Assembly (NCBI RefSeq): GCF_042242105.1
Contig: NC_092020.1
Location: 15,499,788 to 15,563,787 of the forward strand
DNA: 64,000 nucleotides
DNA from: Pempheris klunzingeri
Taxonomy: Eukaryota; Chordata; Actinopteri; Acropomatiformes; Pempheridae
Direction of reading: 5' to 3'
In this document: positions 49,400-62,346 of the stretch, piece after piece
Position numbering within the stretch: the first letter of the stretch is position 1
Layout: every line of letters begins with the position of its first letter
Made by a program: the position numbers and the translations under genes
The notes under the pieces: generated by a model
The model's database searches: none
The model's input: the letters and a program-made list of their open reading frames with translations, nothing else
What the model was told of the DNA's origin: nothing

Positions 49400-50767
49400 C
49401 TATTTAAATTAATAAAGCGATACCAAAGATATGACTCCAAGCTACATGCTAACGCTAAATGCTCATGCGCAAGCCGCAACGTCATCTCATCTTGACCCTG
49501 TACCAGTTTTGTATTTAGAGGCGCAAAGCCAAACCAATTTGCGTGAATTTAATATTAACAGCTGTAGACTAATGGTACTACCACAGATGCTTTCAGCCAC
49601 CGCAAATGCCGGACAGGACAGTGGCAATGTAGTTGGACCCATGTTGTTTATAGGTTACTAACAGCTGGCTGGAGCTCAGGCCACACTGACCAGGTTAATA
49701 TAAGCTAACGTAAACTTATAGGCTGTAACGTAAAGTTATATTGGTCAGCTGTCGGAGCACAGTGCTGCTAGCTAATATACGGTTAGTAGAGCAGGACAAG
49801 TAAAAGTACCGGCATTTTACATTAAAGTCTAGGGTGAGAGTCGTAGGGGACGGTGACGTGCGGCAAGCTGAAGTTCCCGGATGTACTGATCTGCTCTATG
49901 GCTGCTAGACCTACAATATAACTGCTACTACTGTATTAGTTTGGATTTACTCGCTGGTAGGGTTGTTTGTCCATGTTTAAAGCGGATATCAGTATAAAAA
50001 ACTAACTTTTTTCGCACTTATGGTAACGTTTGGTCTATCAAACGTTTGGCTTCTGTAACTTCGTTAGCTAACCGTCAAATGTTAGCTAATAACTGAATGT
50101 AGCTAAGTCAGTCAAAATATGAACAACAGGTGTCAACGGGTCTTGATAAATACTCTAATTAATTTTCTCTCATCTTTGCCTTAAATTAGTAAGATTTTTA
50201 AACGTTAGCTATGATCAGTAACAGAAAAGTTATACCGTGAATGTTTTATGAGTTCAATAAAGAAGCTAAAGTTTCACACTGCGAGTTTAACCTACAGTGT
50301 TTAACTTTGATCTCTTTCCTGTCTATTAGATAAAACTGTTCCTATGGGTTAGTGTCGCATTAGTCAGTCCGTGCCTGGCTTTAAAGGACGCACATAGAAA
50401 AGGGCGGTTACACTATAAAGTAGAAGTCACACGGTGGGATTTTTTTTCGTCCTAATAAACTGGGATACAGTCATCACAACCTAACAGTCTCTCACATGCG
50501 AAAACGAAAATGGCTAAAACATTTTTGTACATTTCATTGTGTTTTGGGAATTAATAAATGTTAAACCAGTCAGATAAGCTACATAGATCAGTAAGTCTTG
50601 TCTGAACTTGTGGGCCACAGTCATGAGTCATCCTTTTTTTTTCAATTGAATTAAGTTTGGAAGAAAAATGGAAGATGTACATTAAAAGTTGTGTCTCGCT
50701 CCTTATGGTTAAAGTTTTGGTGGATCATTCATTGATCACAAGCACCAGGGAGGAGTACGTCAGCAGG
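49400..50767 (+). other. Upstream region of the KASH gene
   Basis: No exon can be supported. Reading frame 49431-49661 has no splice context and is interrupted from the gene. Part of the sequence (48895-48950 and 49430-49520) shares short identical pieces such as 'ctccaagctacatgct' and 'gtatttagag', so diverged repeat copies are present. The promoter and 5' UTR of the KASH gene probably lie in this interval. Confidence 0.4.
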
Positions 50768-50857
50768 ATGGATGTTTCAGGGGAAAATATGTGAGTGAAC
50801 AGAATCCACAAAAAAAATGTGTTTGACTGAGTTCCTTAGCAGCAGTATGTGAAGCTT

Positions 50858-50900
<43 letters not shown>

Positions 50901-53900
50901 GACATCGAAGGAGATGCTTGAGAAAATAGCTGAGTTGGATTACAGTCAAAGCCATCTGAGAGACCTGAATGCTGAGATGAGGCACTGGCTGGATCTTGCC
51001 GATGATGAGATGGCGGTGCTGCGCTCAGAGAACACTGCCCTCAGAAAACAAATGAAAACGTAACTGGTTACACGTGATTGTCTCTGACTGTGAAACTTGT
51101 GGATGAAACTGTCAGGAGCTCATTCAGTGTGTTTGTGTGTCTGCAGCCTGGAGAAGACCATCAGTGATGCACAGCAGGCTGAAGCAGAGCCTTGCAGGTC
51201 CCTCCTGGCTGATGACCTTGATGTAAAGAGATGCAGTGAAGAAAAGATTCAGACACTGGTGGGTGGTAGGTCACCAACAAGAAAATGTCCATCTTGTCAG
51301 GCTCCAAGTTATGTGTTTGTACAGCCCCATCCACTGTAGTAAACCCATGCAATAATACATTTTGTACAATTTTCATTAAGAAGTAAGGTAATTCCAAAAT
51401 TCTATGTTTTCAGGTTTTTGTTAAATGAAGTATTTCATTTGAAATCATGGACTGAAATTTTATTTAAATTTACAACCACGTTGTGTACCAGCAGGTGTTT
51501 TATTACTATACAGCACTTTAGCACCCATCTATCAGTATAGGTCTGAGAATTAATAGCATCAGTCACGTTCACCTAAGCTACCTCTACGTGTCAGAAAGGG
51601 CCACTGCATATCGGGTTTAATCTAAGCATCTGTGCTTTCACCTCTCTGACACCACAATACTGGCACATGATATAAATCAGATGTCACCGTAGTATAGATT
51701 TTCTGTATGTGGTAGACAAACTTCAGCCAGTCAGATGGGCTGATGGCTCTCATTTCAGATACGTCCAGGTGAGCCTTCGTGTTGTGTTTTTTTTTTTTTT
51801 TTTTATGCAGGAGAAGGAATCCGCCATGACGAAGGAACAAAATAAGAGAATAATTGCAGAGGTATGATTTCTGTTACTTTTCACATTGAAACTTAAATTG
51901 GTCATGTACTACAGGTAGAGGTGGTACAGAAATGTCAAAATACTGCACATTTAAACGTCGTTCTGTAATTCTGACGTTCAGTTCAAGAGTCTCCAGCAAG
52001 AGAGAGAAAGGGACCAGATCAGCTTGAGCAAGTTCAGAGTCGCCCTTCGAACCCTCGAGGTGACACCGTGGACCTTACACGGAGATTGCTTAATTGTCTT
52101 TTCTCCTGCTTTCATCCTGTCAGTGTTTGCATTAGTCATTGCCCAGTGTCAAACCGCTCCTGTTATGTTGTGTCGTGTGTTTCTTCAGTGTGGGGCGGAG
52201 GAGGCTCAGTTAGGGCTGGAGCATAGGGATGAGATTATTCATCAGGTAGGAACAGAGACATCAGTGCAAGGCAGAGGCCAACCGAAAAAGTCAGGATTCT
52301 CTCATAAATATTGATCTTCCATTAGGAGTTCACAGGGAATATCTCAACAGTTCTTTGCCTTTCTTTATTTAAATGTTTTTCATGTGTGTGTTTGATAGAA
52401 AAACCTGCAGTTACAGCACTTGGAGGAAACAGTAGAGGAGTGCTCCAACATCATAAAGGTAAAGATGCTCTCATCCATTGCTCTTAGAAACAACATGATT
52501 TCTGACTTAATTGTTAATTTGACACATGTATACATCTTGAACATGTGAGGTAAATCCTTATTCATCATGTAAATTAATCTGAGGGTAAATTCCTCCACTG
52601 CATCAGCAATAGAACAGATGCAATACAGCACAGATTGAAAAGGTTCTGACAGTGTTGATTAATGACAGATGTTCAGGGACCATTTTCACCAAATGTGCAA
52701 CATGCAAGCTGTAGTTTGAAACAAGATAATTTCCTTTTTTTGAATATTGACACATTTCACCAATCAAAACAAAGACCATATTTGAGAGTGTACATTAACC
52801 CTAAACTTGATTCTGATTCTAAAGCGCTTTGTGAAAATATCCAAAATTGTCCCTGTTTACATGCACAGTTTTCACCCAGCGAGTGACCTCTGTCTTCCTC
52901 TTATGGGCTGCTAAAGTGTGTTTTGCGGTCTGATTGTGTCTCTGTGCTCCAGGATCTCAGGCTGACAAATCAGGGGCTGAGGAAGCAGCTAGAGGACAGA
53001 CTGGATGAGGCATCATTGTAATAATCCCGTTGTTTTAAATGAATATCGTGACGTACACCGAGTCATCTGCCGCTCGTACTGTACTCTGTGCCTGCTGTTG
53101 GTTTCCAGCGCAAATCTGACTGACCTGATGGGAGAAAAGGAGGGATCGCTCAGTCCCCCTCTGTCCTTCGCTGAGGAAATGAAGCTGCTGGGCTCCTCAG
53201 CTGAAGTGAAAACCGGCATGCCAGACTCCACAGATCTCAGACATGTATGACCCCTCCACCTTCCTGTGTTTAGTCTTTTGAACTTGACAGGTGTTTCTAT
53301 TGTTTTGTCCACCCCTTTTATGTCTATAAGTGTAGGCTAAATAACAATAATGCAGTACAGCTCAACAGCACAACTACAGCCTCCCAAAATGATTATACAT
53401 CCTGTACTTCCACAAATGACTGCTAGAGTGTGCCACCACTGCTGTCAGACTACTGACTGTGGATGTAGAAAACAGATCGATGTCTGTTAATGTGTCTGCA
53501 GGAGGAAACTGAGGCAGAGAAGCTGCTGAACTCTCGTAGTCTCACAGAGAACCTTCAGACCAAAAGGTACTTTAGTTTCACATCAAAACAGCTCTGATAG
53601 ACGTTGCTAAGGCGTGTATGAAAGGTTAAACTATAACAATATTATTCTGTGTAGGATTACTTTACCCTACTCTGCTTTACTTATGTGCCATTTCTTTCTC
53701 TCTGTGTTTCCTTATTCATTATCGTCTCTGGCCTCTCCGTCATCTCTTGTGGGAAAAGGTGTGCAGGTACCATGGAGACCGCCGTCCAGAGAGCAGGAGT
53801 ATTTATGCTGGTCATCTTCATTCTCGCCATTTTGGCCTTTGTGGTTTCAAGAAGCTCTGCAGGAAACATCAGCAGCTTGTGGAGTGGTGCACGCCTGATG

Positions 53901-53948
53901 TTACAGCCCTATTGCAGTGTTCACTATGGAGCCTTACCTCCTGTTTAA
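50768..53948 (+). CDS. KASH-domain nuclear-envelope protein (KASH5- or LRMP/IRAG2-like)
   Basis: Eleven exons: 50768-50790, 50901-51059, 51147-51258, 51811-51861, 51982-52059, 52189-52245, 52399-52458, 52953-53017, 53109-53244, 53502-53566 and 53759-53948. All are in phase; 331 residues. Residues 8-190 are long amphipathic helix and coiled coil (SQSHLRDLNAEMRHWLDL, LQLQHLEETVEECSNIIKDL). A Ser/Glu linker follows. A single membrane helix at about 283-299 leaves a 32-residue tail ending PYCSVHYGALPPV. A C-terminal tail-anchored helix, a short lumenal tail and a terminal PPV are the KASH signature that binds SUN proteins and links the cytoskeleton to the nucleus. Human KASH5 ends QPPPV. No EF-hand region like that of KASH5 is present and the protein is shorter than both KASH5 and LRMP, so the exact orthologue is undecided. 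Confidence 0.82.
50862..50898 (+). repeat. (TG)n microsatellite forming a 3' splice site region
   Basis: About eighteen TG units run directly into the tag acceptor of KASH-gene exon 2 at 50901. The only pyrimidine-rich stretch is cttttt just upstream of the repeat. Confidence 0.95.
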
Positions 53949-54720
53949 ACGCCAAACTCTCTCATAAACACGTTACCTCCATTTATCCAGCTCATTTTGA
54001 GTTTTTGTTTTGTAGCTGACTGTGTCTTCTACTCAGCATGTCATAAAGCCGAAGGTTTTATTTGAAATATTTTTACAAAGTTAAATTTGGTACTTGAAGC
54101 TGCGCTTTTCTTGATTCTGAACAATTCAGAAAGGTTTTCCCTGTGTTTTCAGACTAAATACTAAAAATTATATCAGTAAAACTCTTATCTAGCTGGTGTA
54201 GGAAATGTGTGAATTAGACATATAGATAATTTAGTATTTACCTTCAGGGAAAACTTTATGCTCACCTATTGTACATCAAGCTTCACTTTGGTTCAGAATG
54301 ATAAATTGTATGTCAGATATATTCAACATTTTGTTCACTTTGGGTGAAAAAATCTTGCTCAACACAATTTTTATAAAAAATATAATTCTAACTATTTCTT
54401 TGTATTGTTTTGGTCTCTATATATCTGAGATTAATTGCACCAAAGTCAACAGAAATTCTTTAATCTCTCAGTTATTTAAAGGAAAAATTTCCATTTTTCC
54501 CAGTTTTTTCACATGTACCTTAATTTGACTGCTGTAATTGTACAAAGAAGTTTTTACTAAAAAGAAAGTTTGGAAGAAACTAACTTGTCTTAGTCAGCCT
54601 GCTGAGCACCTTTTGATACACACAAATAAATCAGCCTATCAGGGTTATTACAGGAGAGTTATTGTCCCAGCTTCAATATAACGTTACAAATGTTGCTCAT
54701 TACTTTTCTCATTTGGAATG
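53949..54720 (+). other. 3' flank of the KASH gene
   Basis: AT-rich sequence after the stop codon, probably 3' UTR in part, with a possible polyadenylation signal 'acaaataaatc' near 54622. No gene is seen; the frame at 54298-54528 is low-complexity AT-rich. Confidence 0.4.
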
Positions 54721-54746
54721 CCATGCACCAGTAAGCCAGTGTGTCC

Positions 54747-54914
54747 ATGTCTCCCCGTGTTGCCAGTCTCTCCCGTCGCCCCACCCAGCTGAAGGCGCTC
54801 CCTGGTGGTCTCGTCTGTGACTCCAGGAAAACACCTCCTCCAGACGAGGAGAAGGAGATCATTAAGGAAGGGGATGAGATTAAGGGAAGAAGGAGAGATG
54901 TGAGGACGCTCTGA
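54747..54914 (+). other. Orphan 55-codon open frame
   Basis: Starts MSPRVASLSRRPTQLKAL and ends EEKEIIKEGDEIKGRRR, with charged, protein-like composition and higher GC than its surroundings. It has an AG just upstream ('aagccag') but no donor in the frame, which ends at a stop followed by a T-run. It may be a 5' UTR exon of the NCKX gene, a lost terminal exon, or chance. Confidence 0.2.
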
Positions 54915-55216
54915 TTTTTTTTTTTTTTTTCTACAAAGGTGCTGCCTGATGATTCATTGTCTCTGCGTGGCTGCTGGAGTTTGAGCGTGCGGATGCCTCG
55001 TTGGTGCCGACGGGTGCTGATGACAGGCCGGACCCATCAAACAGCCTCCTGTGTCGTGGATGGAGCCCAAAGCTAAAACGGCTGAAAGACGATAAATCGG
55101 GCAACGAGAGCAAGTGGCCAGTTTGATCCAGTCTATAAGCGGAGGACCGGCTGTGCGTCTGTGACAGCGGCGGCATGTTCTGAGCGGAGACCCGGAGAGC
55201 GGCGGCGGCTGGCGGG

Positions 55217-55655
55217 ATGAAGGCGCCGAGGAGACCGAGGCAGACGCGCCTGCTCCCCCGGTTCTACGTCTGCGGGGTCGGTCTGCTCGCAGCCGCCTGG
55301 ATCTTTCACCTCCATGATGTTTCAGGTGCTTCTCAAGGAAAAAATACATAAAGCTGTCATGATTTCACCCTACCAAACTCACCAGTTGGCTGTGTTGTCT
55401 GTCAGTTAATGATCCTCATAATTATCAGTATTTCACTGAACTGCAGACAAAACAAACATCAAAGTTGGGTGGTGATTATGCTGAAGTTACTGTATTTTGC
55501 AGGATAACTCATCAATGGTGTTTATGTTAATCCCTATTTTAGACTCCCGTGGACCCACTGCTGATCAAGACATCTCCTTGTCTAAGAGAGAGATCATCCA
55601 GCAAAAAGACACCAACCAGACTGACAGTATTTCTACATCTGGTGAGATATTTTAC

Positions 55656-55686
<31 letters not shown>

Positions 55687-55830
55687 CACAGGGGGGAGAA
55701 TCTCTTCTATCTGCCTGCAAAAAAAGAGAAAAAATAATTAGCTGTGAGCATGTGGAGTTGGAGTGAAGAGCATTTTAAATATTGACAAGAGATTTTAATA
55801 ATGAATCTAAATTCACTGTGAGTTTATTAA

Positions 55831-55872
<42 letters not shown>

Positions 55873-58800
55873 TGTGTGCGTGCGCGCTGAGGGAGTATGA
55901 GAGTGTGCGGTGCCATCTCTATTAATCTGTTTAATCCAAGTCTATCTTCTCCGTGCATCGATCTGCTTCTCCGCTCCACCTCATCCTTCATTTCTTCAAG
56001 CTCTGCACATCTAGATGTTTAAACACAGTTAGGCCTTTGAGGGGAACCAGTTGCTAGGAAACTGAATGCTGAATTTGTGGTCGGATGCCTTGTGCATCTG
56101 GAGCTGTTCAAAGTGCCTGCCCTGACGTAATGACCTGCTGATTAGTACCCTCTCATCGCTTGTGTGCGCTCGGATCTATTTGGCTGTTTGAACGGCTGAG
56201 AGAGAAACAATGACAGCATCTTACAGTCTGATGTTAGACGGAGAGATTTCGTAGCTAATTACGGAGAATATATTGAGCTAGAGGACACTGCAGCACAGAT
56301 TAACTTCAAGGCCAAAAAGATATTTTCTTCCAGTTACCATTTTGCTATTTTCAAGAGCATCATCCTGCTCTTGATGATAAAAATATACTGTTTGATCAGG
56401 GTGTCCAAACAAAATCATGTGACAGGCTGTCATAACACATCACAATGTTGCCTCTGTGCAGGATCGTACCCACTTTTGTCACACTTGTTTCACTCTGTGG
56501 TTTGAGACCTTTATCTTCATCTGAGGTTTTATGAATACTGACTCAGATGAAATCAGAGGAACCTCACGGGAAAAGTCACTTGGGACGCAGCTTTCCAGAT
56601 TATTGTTTTGCACTGCCTCATATTAAAAGCATCCATTTTTTAAGGCTCCTTGAGTCTTGGCATTTGTTTGATCTTATGTGCGACAGTCCAGTAAAACACT
56701 CCCCAACATTTGTGAAGAGGGTGATTGTGATGCATTGTCAGACTCGGCCAAATTAGATGCCTCTGAAGGTTGACTTCATAGGAATCACTGGCTTTTGGGA
56801 AGAGCTGGAATGGACTGTTAGTGTAAATACCTGAATGTAGCAGCATGAAGTCATAAGATGAGCAAAAAACTCAATTATACGGTAGTGCAGCTGAACAGGT
56901 TCAGTCACATGACTGTGGCAGCACATTACCCTCAAGCCCTCTCGCATCTAACAAAGACACACACGTACACACATTTTGCAAGTGCGCCTACAAGTGGCTG
57001 AGGTTCAGGGTAGAGCTGCAAATACCAGTTATTTTAATTATTCACTAATCTGATTATTTTTCCTCATTAACTGATTAAAAAATGCAAATCACAATTTCCT
57101 AAATGCCAACACAGTGTCCTCAAATTACTATCCAAAACCCTAAATACATTCAGTTTACAATTAGATAACACAAGCAAGCAAGAAAGCAAATTTTACTGAT
57201 AGAAAATATTTCACAACAGAAGTTACAAATTATATTAGTGGAAGGAGAAAAGGGAAAGAGATCAGAGACAGAAGAAAAACAAGGAGAAATAAAAGTGTAA
57301 TGCACAAAGCAAATTCATTTTGAGATGCTTCTTAAAGCGTGCACTGATTTGACATCTCTTACATTTTGTGGGAGGCCGATCAGAGCTGAGGAGCAGCGAT
57401 CACCTTTTGCTTTCAGCCTTGACTGTGGGACAGAACTGAGGCTCCTCTCAGGAGGTCAAAGAGCACAACAACTCCTTTAAATACAGAGGTTCATGATGAT
57501 GTAATACCCTGTTACCCTATTCAGCCTCTCCACTTGATTTCACAAGTTCATCAAATTTTAGAAGCTGTAACGAGGGAATGTTTGGTGCACTTACTTGAAA
57601 AATGATTAACTGATTATGAGAATACTTTTCTGTGAATCAGCTAATCAATTAACACACTAATCGTCTCAGCTCTACTGTAGTTCAGGGGTTTCCCTCACTT
57701 TATACATCATGAGTTTACTCTATGTCCACCTCTTCCCCAGCTATCAGTGATTTTCCTGAAGACATCTTTACTCTGGAGCAGAGGAGACACGGAGCGGTAC
57801 TCCTGCATGTCCTTTGTGTGAGTGCTAAAGCCAGATTTTGATACGAAAGCAGCTTTGTGCTGTTGCACTGAAATCACAAACAGACGAATATGTTAGCCAT
57901 GTGGCCAATAATACGTCTCCTGTATTTCACAGGCTATCTACATGTTTCATGCTCTGGCCATCGTGTGTGATGTTTACTTTGTGCCATCACTGGAGAAAGT
58001 ATCAGAGGTATGAACTAAAGACGTATCCAATGTGTTCAAAATAAAACCATAAAGAGAATAAAAAAGAAATGATAACGAGATGAAGTATAGTTTTTAAGAT
58101 AAGAAACAACCTGATTCTCTCTCTGTGTTCCCCAGCAGTTAACTGGGATTTTTTACTAAAGCATCTGTTTGTTTTCTTTACTTACCTATAAAGGGTAAAA
58201 ATGGAGTTGTCATTTATAGAGAGAAGAGACATAAACCAACATTAATACATCTGTTAGTGCCTCCTGACTTGCCTGTCTGTGGCGCTCGGCCTCAAGCACG
58301 TTTCTTTTATCTGAAGACATACATCTTTAATAACCTTTCGGTTTCTAAAACAGCTGGGCCCTGTAGTTTTTAGCAAACATAACTCAAACAGGAATAAAAT
58401 ATGAATTCATTGGGGACTATTTTTAGTTGTGGATTAATCCTCATTTGTTGCACAAGTGATTATTTACAGCGTGTGGAACAAACTCAAATTAAACCACAGT
58501 GCCCATGTTCATCATAATAAAGGAACAAATCAGCCAGTACAACTGAGGGGCTCATGTATGTGTTTTTACTATAATGGTGGTCTACGGGCTTTGGATAATT
58601 AGACAACACTTGTTTGTAGGATCACTCCATTGATTTTGGATTTATTGAGAATAAGAAAAATGATATATCACCAGCATTATCCAGTAATCTGTTGAAACTC
58701 TCCATCTCTCCTCCAGAACTTTCATCTCAGTCAGGATGTTGCCGGGGCAACCTTCATGGCAGCTGGGAGCTCCGCCCCTGAGCTCTTCACCTCTTTAATT

Positions 58801-60277
58801 GGTCAGTACGTAGCTCTTCTCATCAATCACTTACTAATCTAATGGGCTGACCTAATGATTGCTTCATCGGCGCCTCAACAATCTGCAATCACGTGAATCC
58901 TCACCTGATTAGGACTGAGAAAAGTAGAAAAAAGGCTTCTTGTTCACAGGATGTAGTTCACAGGATTTGGAAAATTTAGCCCAGATTCAAAACAGATATT
59001 TTGGTGAGAAACTAGAACACTATTGGGGATTTATCCGGGATATGATCAGGCAGGTTACAAGGGTGGATATACCATATCTCGGAAACTTATTTCTACTCCT
59101 ATTGCCTCTGTGCAGCTTCTTAAAATGGCTTTGAAACAGTATTACTGTGATTTGTGAGATTGAAAAATTTGCCTCTAAATCCATGTGGTTTGAGTTTCTC
59201 ATATTGCACCTCTGAAATAATCTGTTCACAAAGGAAAAAAAGGCTGTCTTTGATAAGTAGGAGGAGATGAGGAGAGACTTTAGGCGATATGCAGTAAATA
59301 TTCTTCAATCAGTAGGAGAAGATAAAAGACATCTGGCCAGCCCTCTTGGTTATGAACCGAAGATGCAATATTTGTGAGATAATGTGTCTAATTTTGTGCA
59401 CTTTGCATGTTAAATTAGTCTTTGTTGATGATTTATTTCTTACACTTCTGTTTTTATAGGGGTGTTTATTACAAAGGGAGACGTGGGTGTGGGAACTATA
59501 GTGGGATCAGCTGTTTTTAACGTCCTGGTCATCATCGGCATCTGTGGCATCTTCTCTGGACAGGTACAAACACTGTGTTCAGACCTGAAGCTAAAATGAG
59601 GACTAATCTCACTTTTTTAACTAAAAGAGGGCAAACGACAAAATAAAAACTCACAAAACATAAGAGCAAACTGATATTTTGCAGATTTTTCTGCCAGTAT
59701 AGAACTTTTCTGGCCCACGATTGTGATGGTTATGATTACATCGAGCACCGTGTGCTTGATTTATTTGCACTGTGTGTCCTCTCTCTGCAGCCCATCTCTC
59801 TGAGCTGGTGGCCTTTGTTTCGTGACGCTGTTTTCTACATCCTGTCCATCGTGATGCTCATCCTGGTAAGAAATCCTCCTGTAGAAATAAGCTCTTTGGC
59901 ATGAAATTTTGTTGGCTGGATCACTGGAGCAAGAAAATGTCAATATATTAGCTGATCTTAGCCAATCAATCAACCTTAATGTTTCTTTGTTAAGAGGTGT
60001 AAAAACAGAATTTTCGAGGTGTAATTTAAGTATATTTTGATTTTATTTGCAGGTGATCTATGATGAAAAAGTCATGTGGTAAGATTGTAGTTTTTTTTTA
60101 TTTAGCTTGTTTGGATATCAGACAGTTATCAGTTATATCAGTTTGCAAGATAGCTGATCGCCATTGTGATGAATGCTGTATTTATGAATCAACGTTGGGA
60201 TTTGTGTGCATGTTTTTTAGGTGGGAGACCATCATCCTGATCTCTATGTATGGAATCTACATAATCATCATGAAGTG

Positions 60278-60310
<33 letters not shown>

Positions 60311-60997
60311 CTCTCACATTTCCATCCTGTTGGTATCAAGCCATCACATACTCTATACCCACTAAAGACACGATATCTTCGTATGTGTGTTATCTCTTGT
60401 GTAGGTTCAACAGATCTCTGCATAGCCTTGTAGAAAGACACTGCAGCAGGGCAGGTCAGCCGTGTCTGAGCAGCCTGCGGCGGACTACTGCCGTCGGAAG
60501 CGTTGGAGACTGTGACAACGACATGGTTCCGCTGAAGTCAGGTGCAGGGAGCTTGTGTTTGTACGTGTGCATGTGTACATCCAAAACATGAAAAAGTCTG
60601 AGCAGCGTTCAGCAGACCTACTGACACAGTTTAGGCTGCCAGTCAGACCCATTTCTGTGCCCCTGTGGATTTCTAACAGGCTGAAATAGAACTAGACCAC
60701 TTTGATGGACAAGATTTTTTTCTCTCCACTGTTTGTCCCTCCATCACTCTTGTCCTCTTTGTCTTATTACTCTATCTTCTCCTTCTCCAATTTAATCTCC
60801 CGCTAACCTCCATCCATCTTTCCCCAGATTCATGTGTGGTGGCCGGCCAGGATTCAGGGGTGGTGATGGTGGATGAGATGCTGAACCTGCACCCCCACCA
60901 GCTCTCCTTCTCAGAGGCAAGCCTCCGCCTTCTCATCACCCCGCATTTTCCCCCCTTCACCCGCCTGCGCATGGCAGGACGCATGATCATCAACGAG
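55217..60997 (+). CDS. K+-dependent Na+/Ca2+ exchanger (NCKX3/NCKX4-like), 5' part
   Basis: Eleven exons seen: 55217-55325, 55543-55641, 57741-57817, 57933-58007, 58717-58801, 59460-59563, 59791-59865, 60053-60078, 60221-60274, 60405-60541 and 60828-60997, 337 codons, all in phase. A signal-like helix covers residues 12-30, then a short lumenal stretch with an NQT glycosylation site. [19 protein letters not shown] leads into helix 1. The alpha-1 repeat at about 127-180 contains [27 protein letters not shown], including the acidic cation-binding Glu. Later helices end at [10 protein letters not shown], followed by the start of the cytosolic loop with [19 protein letters not shown]. These plasma-membrane carriers expel Ca2+ and K+ in exchange for Na+. 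HEFPTDLF-like text favours SLC24A4, PHQLSFSEA favours SLC24A3, so the symbol is left open. The alpha-2 repeat lies beyond the right edge. Confidence 0.92.
55657..55690. repeat. (TG)n/(GA)n microsatellite after NCKX exon 2
   Basis: Nine TG units followed by GA units, starting 15 bases after the exon 2 donor. Confidence 0.9.
55834..55890. repeat. (TG)n microsatellite with CG tail
   Basis: Sixteen or more TG units then gcgcgtgtgtgcgtgcgcgc; a strong Z-DNA candidate in NCKX intron 2. Confidence 0.95.
55891..57740 (+). other. NCKX intron 2, remainder
   Basis: No exon recognised. Short frames at 56547-56947 on both strands lack splice support. Sequence near 57030-57110 and 57590-57670 ('ttattttcctcattaactgattaaaaa', 'aatgattaactgattatgaga') resembles fragments of fish dispersed repeats. 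Confidence 0.45.
60279..60307. repeat. (TC)n microsatellite
   Basis: About fourteen TC units beginning right after the exon 9 donor (gtgagt) of the NCKX gene. Confidence 0.95.
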
Positions 60998-61834
60998 GTA
61001 TACTGCACGTGCTCACACCCTTCACATAACGCCAAGTTCCCCTGGTTTTTTCGGCTAGGTTGGTGGGTATTTAAATGTAAATATAATGAAGGATCACCAC
61101 ACTCACCCTTGGCTGGACTAGGTTGTACAGGATATTTATAAATCTGTTCATAAATTTATGATGTACAGCCTTCCCCAAGATCTATGTAGCTAGTTTTAAA
61201 AACTAATAATAATGTACTAAATTAGGATGCACTATCAACACAGAAGAAAGTCACTGTAGCATCACAAGCTGTATTTCAAGGGGCTTCACTATTCATGCAG
61301 TTTGTAATTACTAGGAAATATCTGATTATGATAAACTAACTGGCGCTATTTAGTCTAACATTATTAGGATATTTGAGATAGGCTACGTTGTTTTTTGTAA
61401 TAAAAATCTTACCAGTTTGCTTCAATATTAAACAACATTTTGATAAAATGTCATGTCAAATATATATATACAGTGGTGTGAAAAAGTATTTGCCCCCTTA
61501 CAGATTTCTTCTGTTTTTGCTTTATTGTCACACTTGCATGTTTCAGATCATCAAACCAATTTTAATATCAGACATAGATGACCTGAGTAAACACAAAAAG
61601 GAGTTTTTAAGTGATGATTTCATTTATTAAGGGAAAAAAGCTATCCAAACCAACCTGGCCCTATGTGAAAAAGTAATTGCCCCCTCCTTGTTAAATCATG
61701 AATTAACTGTGATTAACCACGTTTGAAAGCTGAGTTCAATTTCACTAGCCACACCCAGGCCTGATTACTGCCAGAGCTGTAGAATCAAGAAATCACTTAA
61801 ATAGACAATATGAAGTAGGCTGAAAGATCTCAAA

Positions 61835-62345
61835 ATGCAACACATCATGCCCCAATCTAAAGCAATTCAAGAACAGACAAGAAACATAGCCATTGATATC
61901 TATCAGTCTGGGAAGGGTTACAAAGCCATTTCTAAGGCTTTGGGACTCCAGCGAACAACAGTGAGAGCCATTATCCCCGAATGGAGAAAACATGGAGCAG
62001 TGGTGAACCTTCCCAGGACTACCGGCCTACCAAAATTACTCCAAGAGTGCATCAACGTCTCATGCAGGAGGTCACAAAAGAACCCCAAACAACATCTAAA
62101 GCACTGCAGGCCTCACTTGCCTCAGTTAAGGTCAGTGTCCATGATTCAACAATAAGAAAGACACTGGGCAAAAATGGTCTCCATGGGAGAGTTCCAAGGC
62201 GAAAACCACTGCTGACCAAAAAGAACACAAAGGCACATCTCACACTTGCTAAAAAAACATCTTGATGATCCCCCACACTTTTGGGAAAATATTCTGTGGA
62301 CTGACGAGACAAAAGTGAAACTTTTTGGAAGGTGTGTGTCCCGTT
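61835..62345 (+). pseudogene. Element A transposase, N-terminal part, broken
   Basis: Starts MPQSKAIQEQTRNIAIDIYQ with a Tc1-type paired-like helix-turn-helix (SGKGYKAISKALGLQRTTVR). The frame shifts near 61995-62040: the correct continuation is in another frame (RPTKITPRVHQRLMQEVTKE). A second shift occurs near 62254 at LTLAKK, after which the WTDETK catalytic Asp region continues in a third frame. The inner transposon then cuts it at 62346. At least two frameshifts plus an insertion show that it is inactive. Confidence 0.85.
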
Positions 62346-62346
62346 A

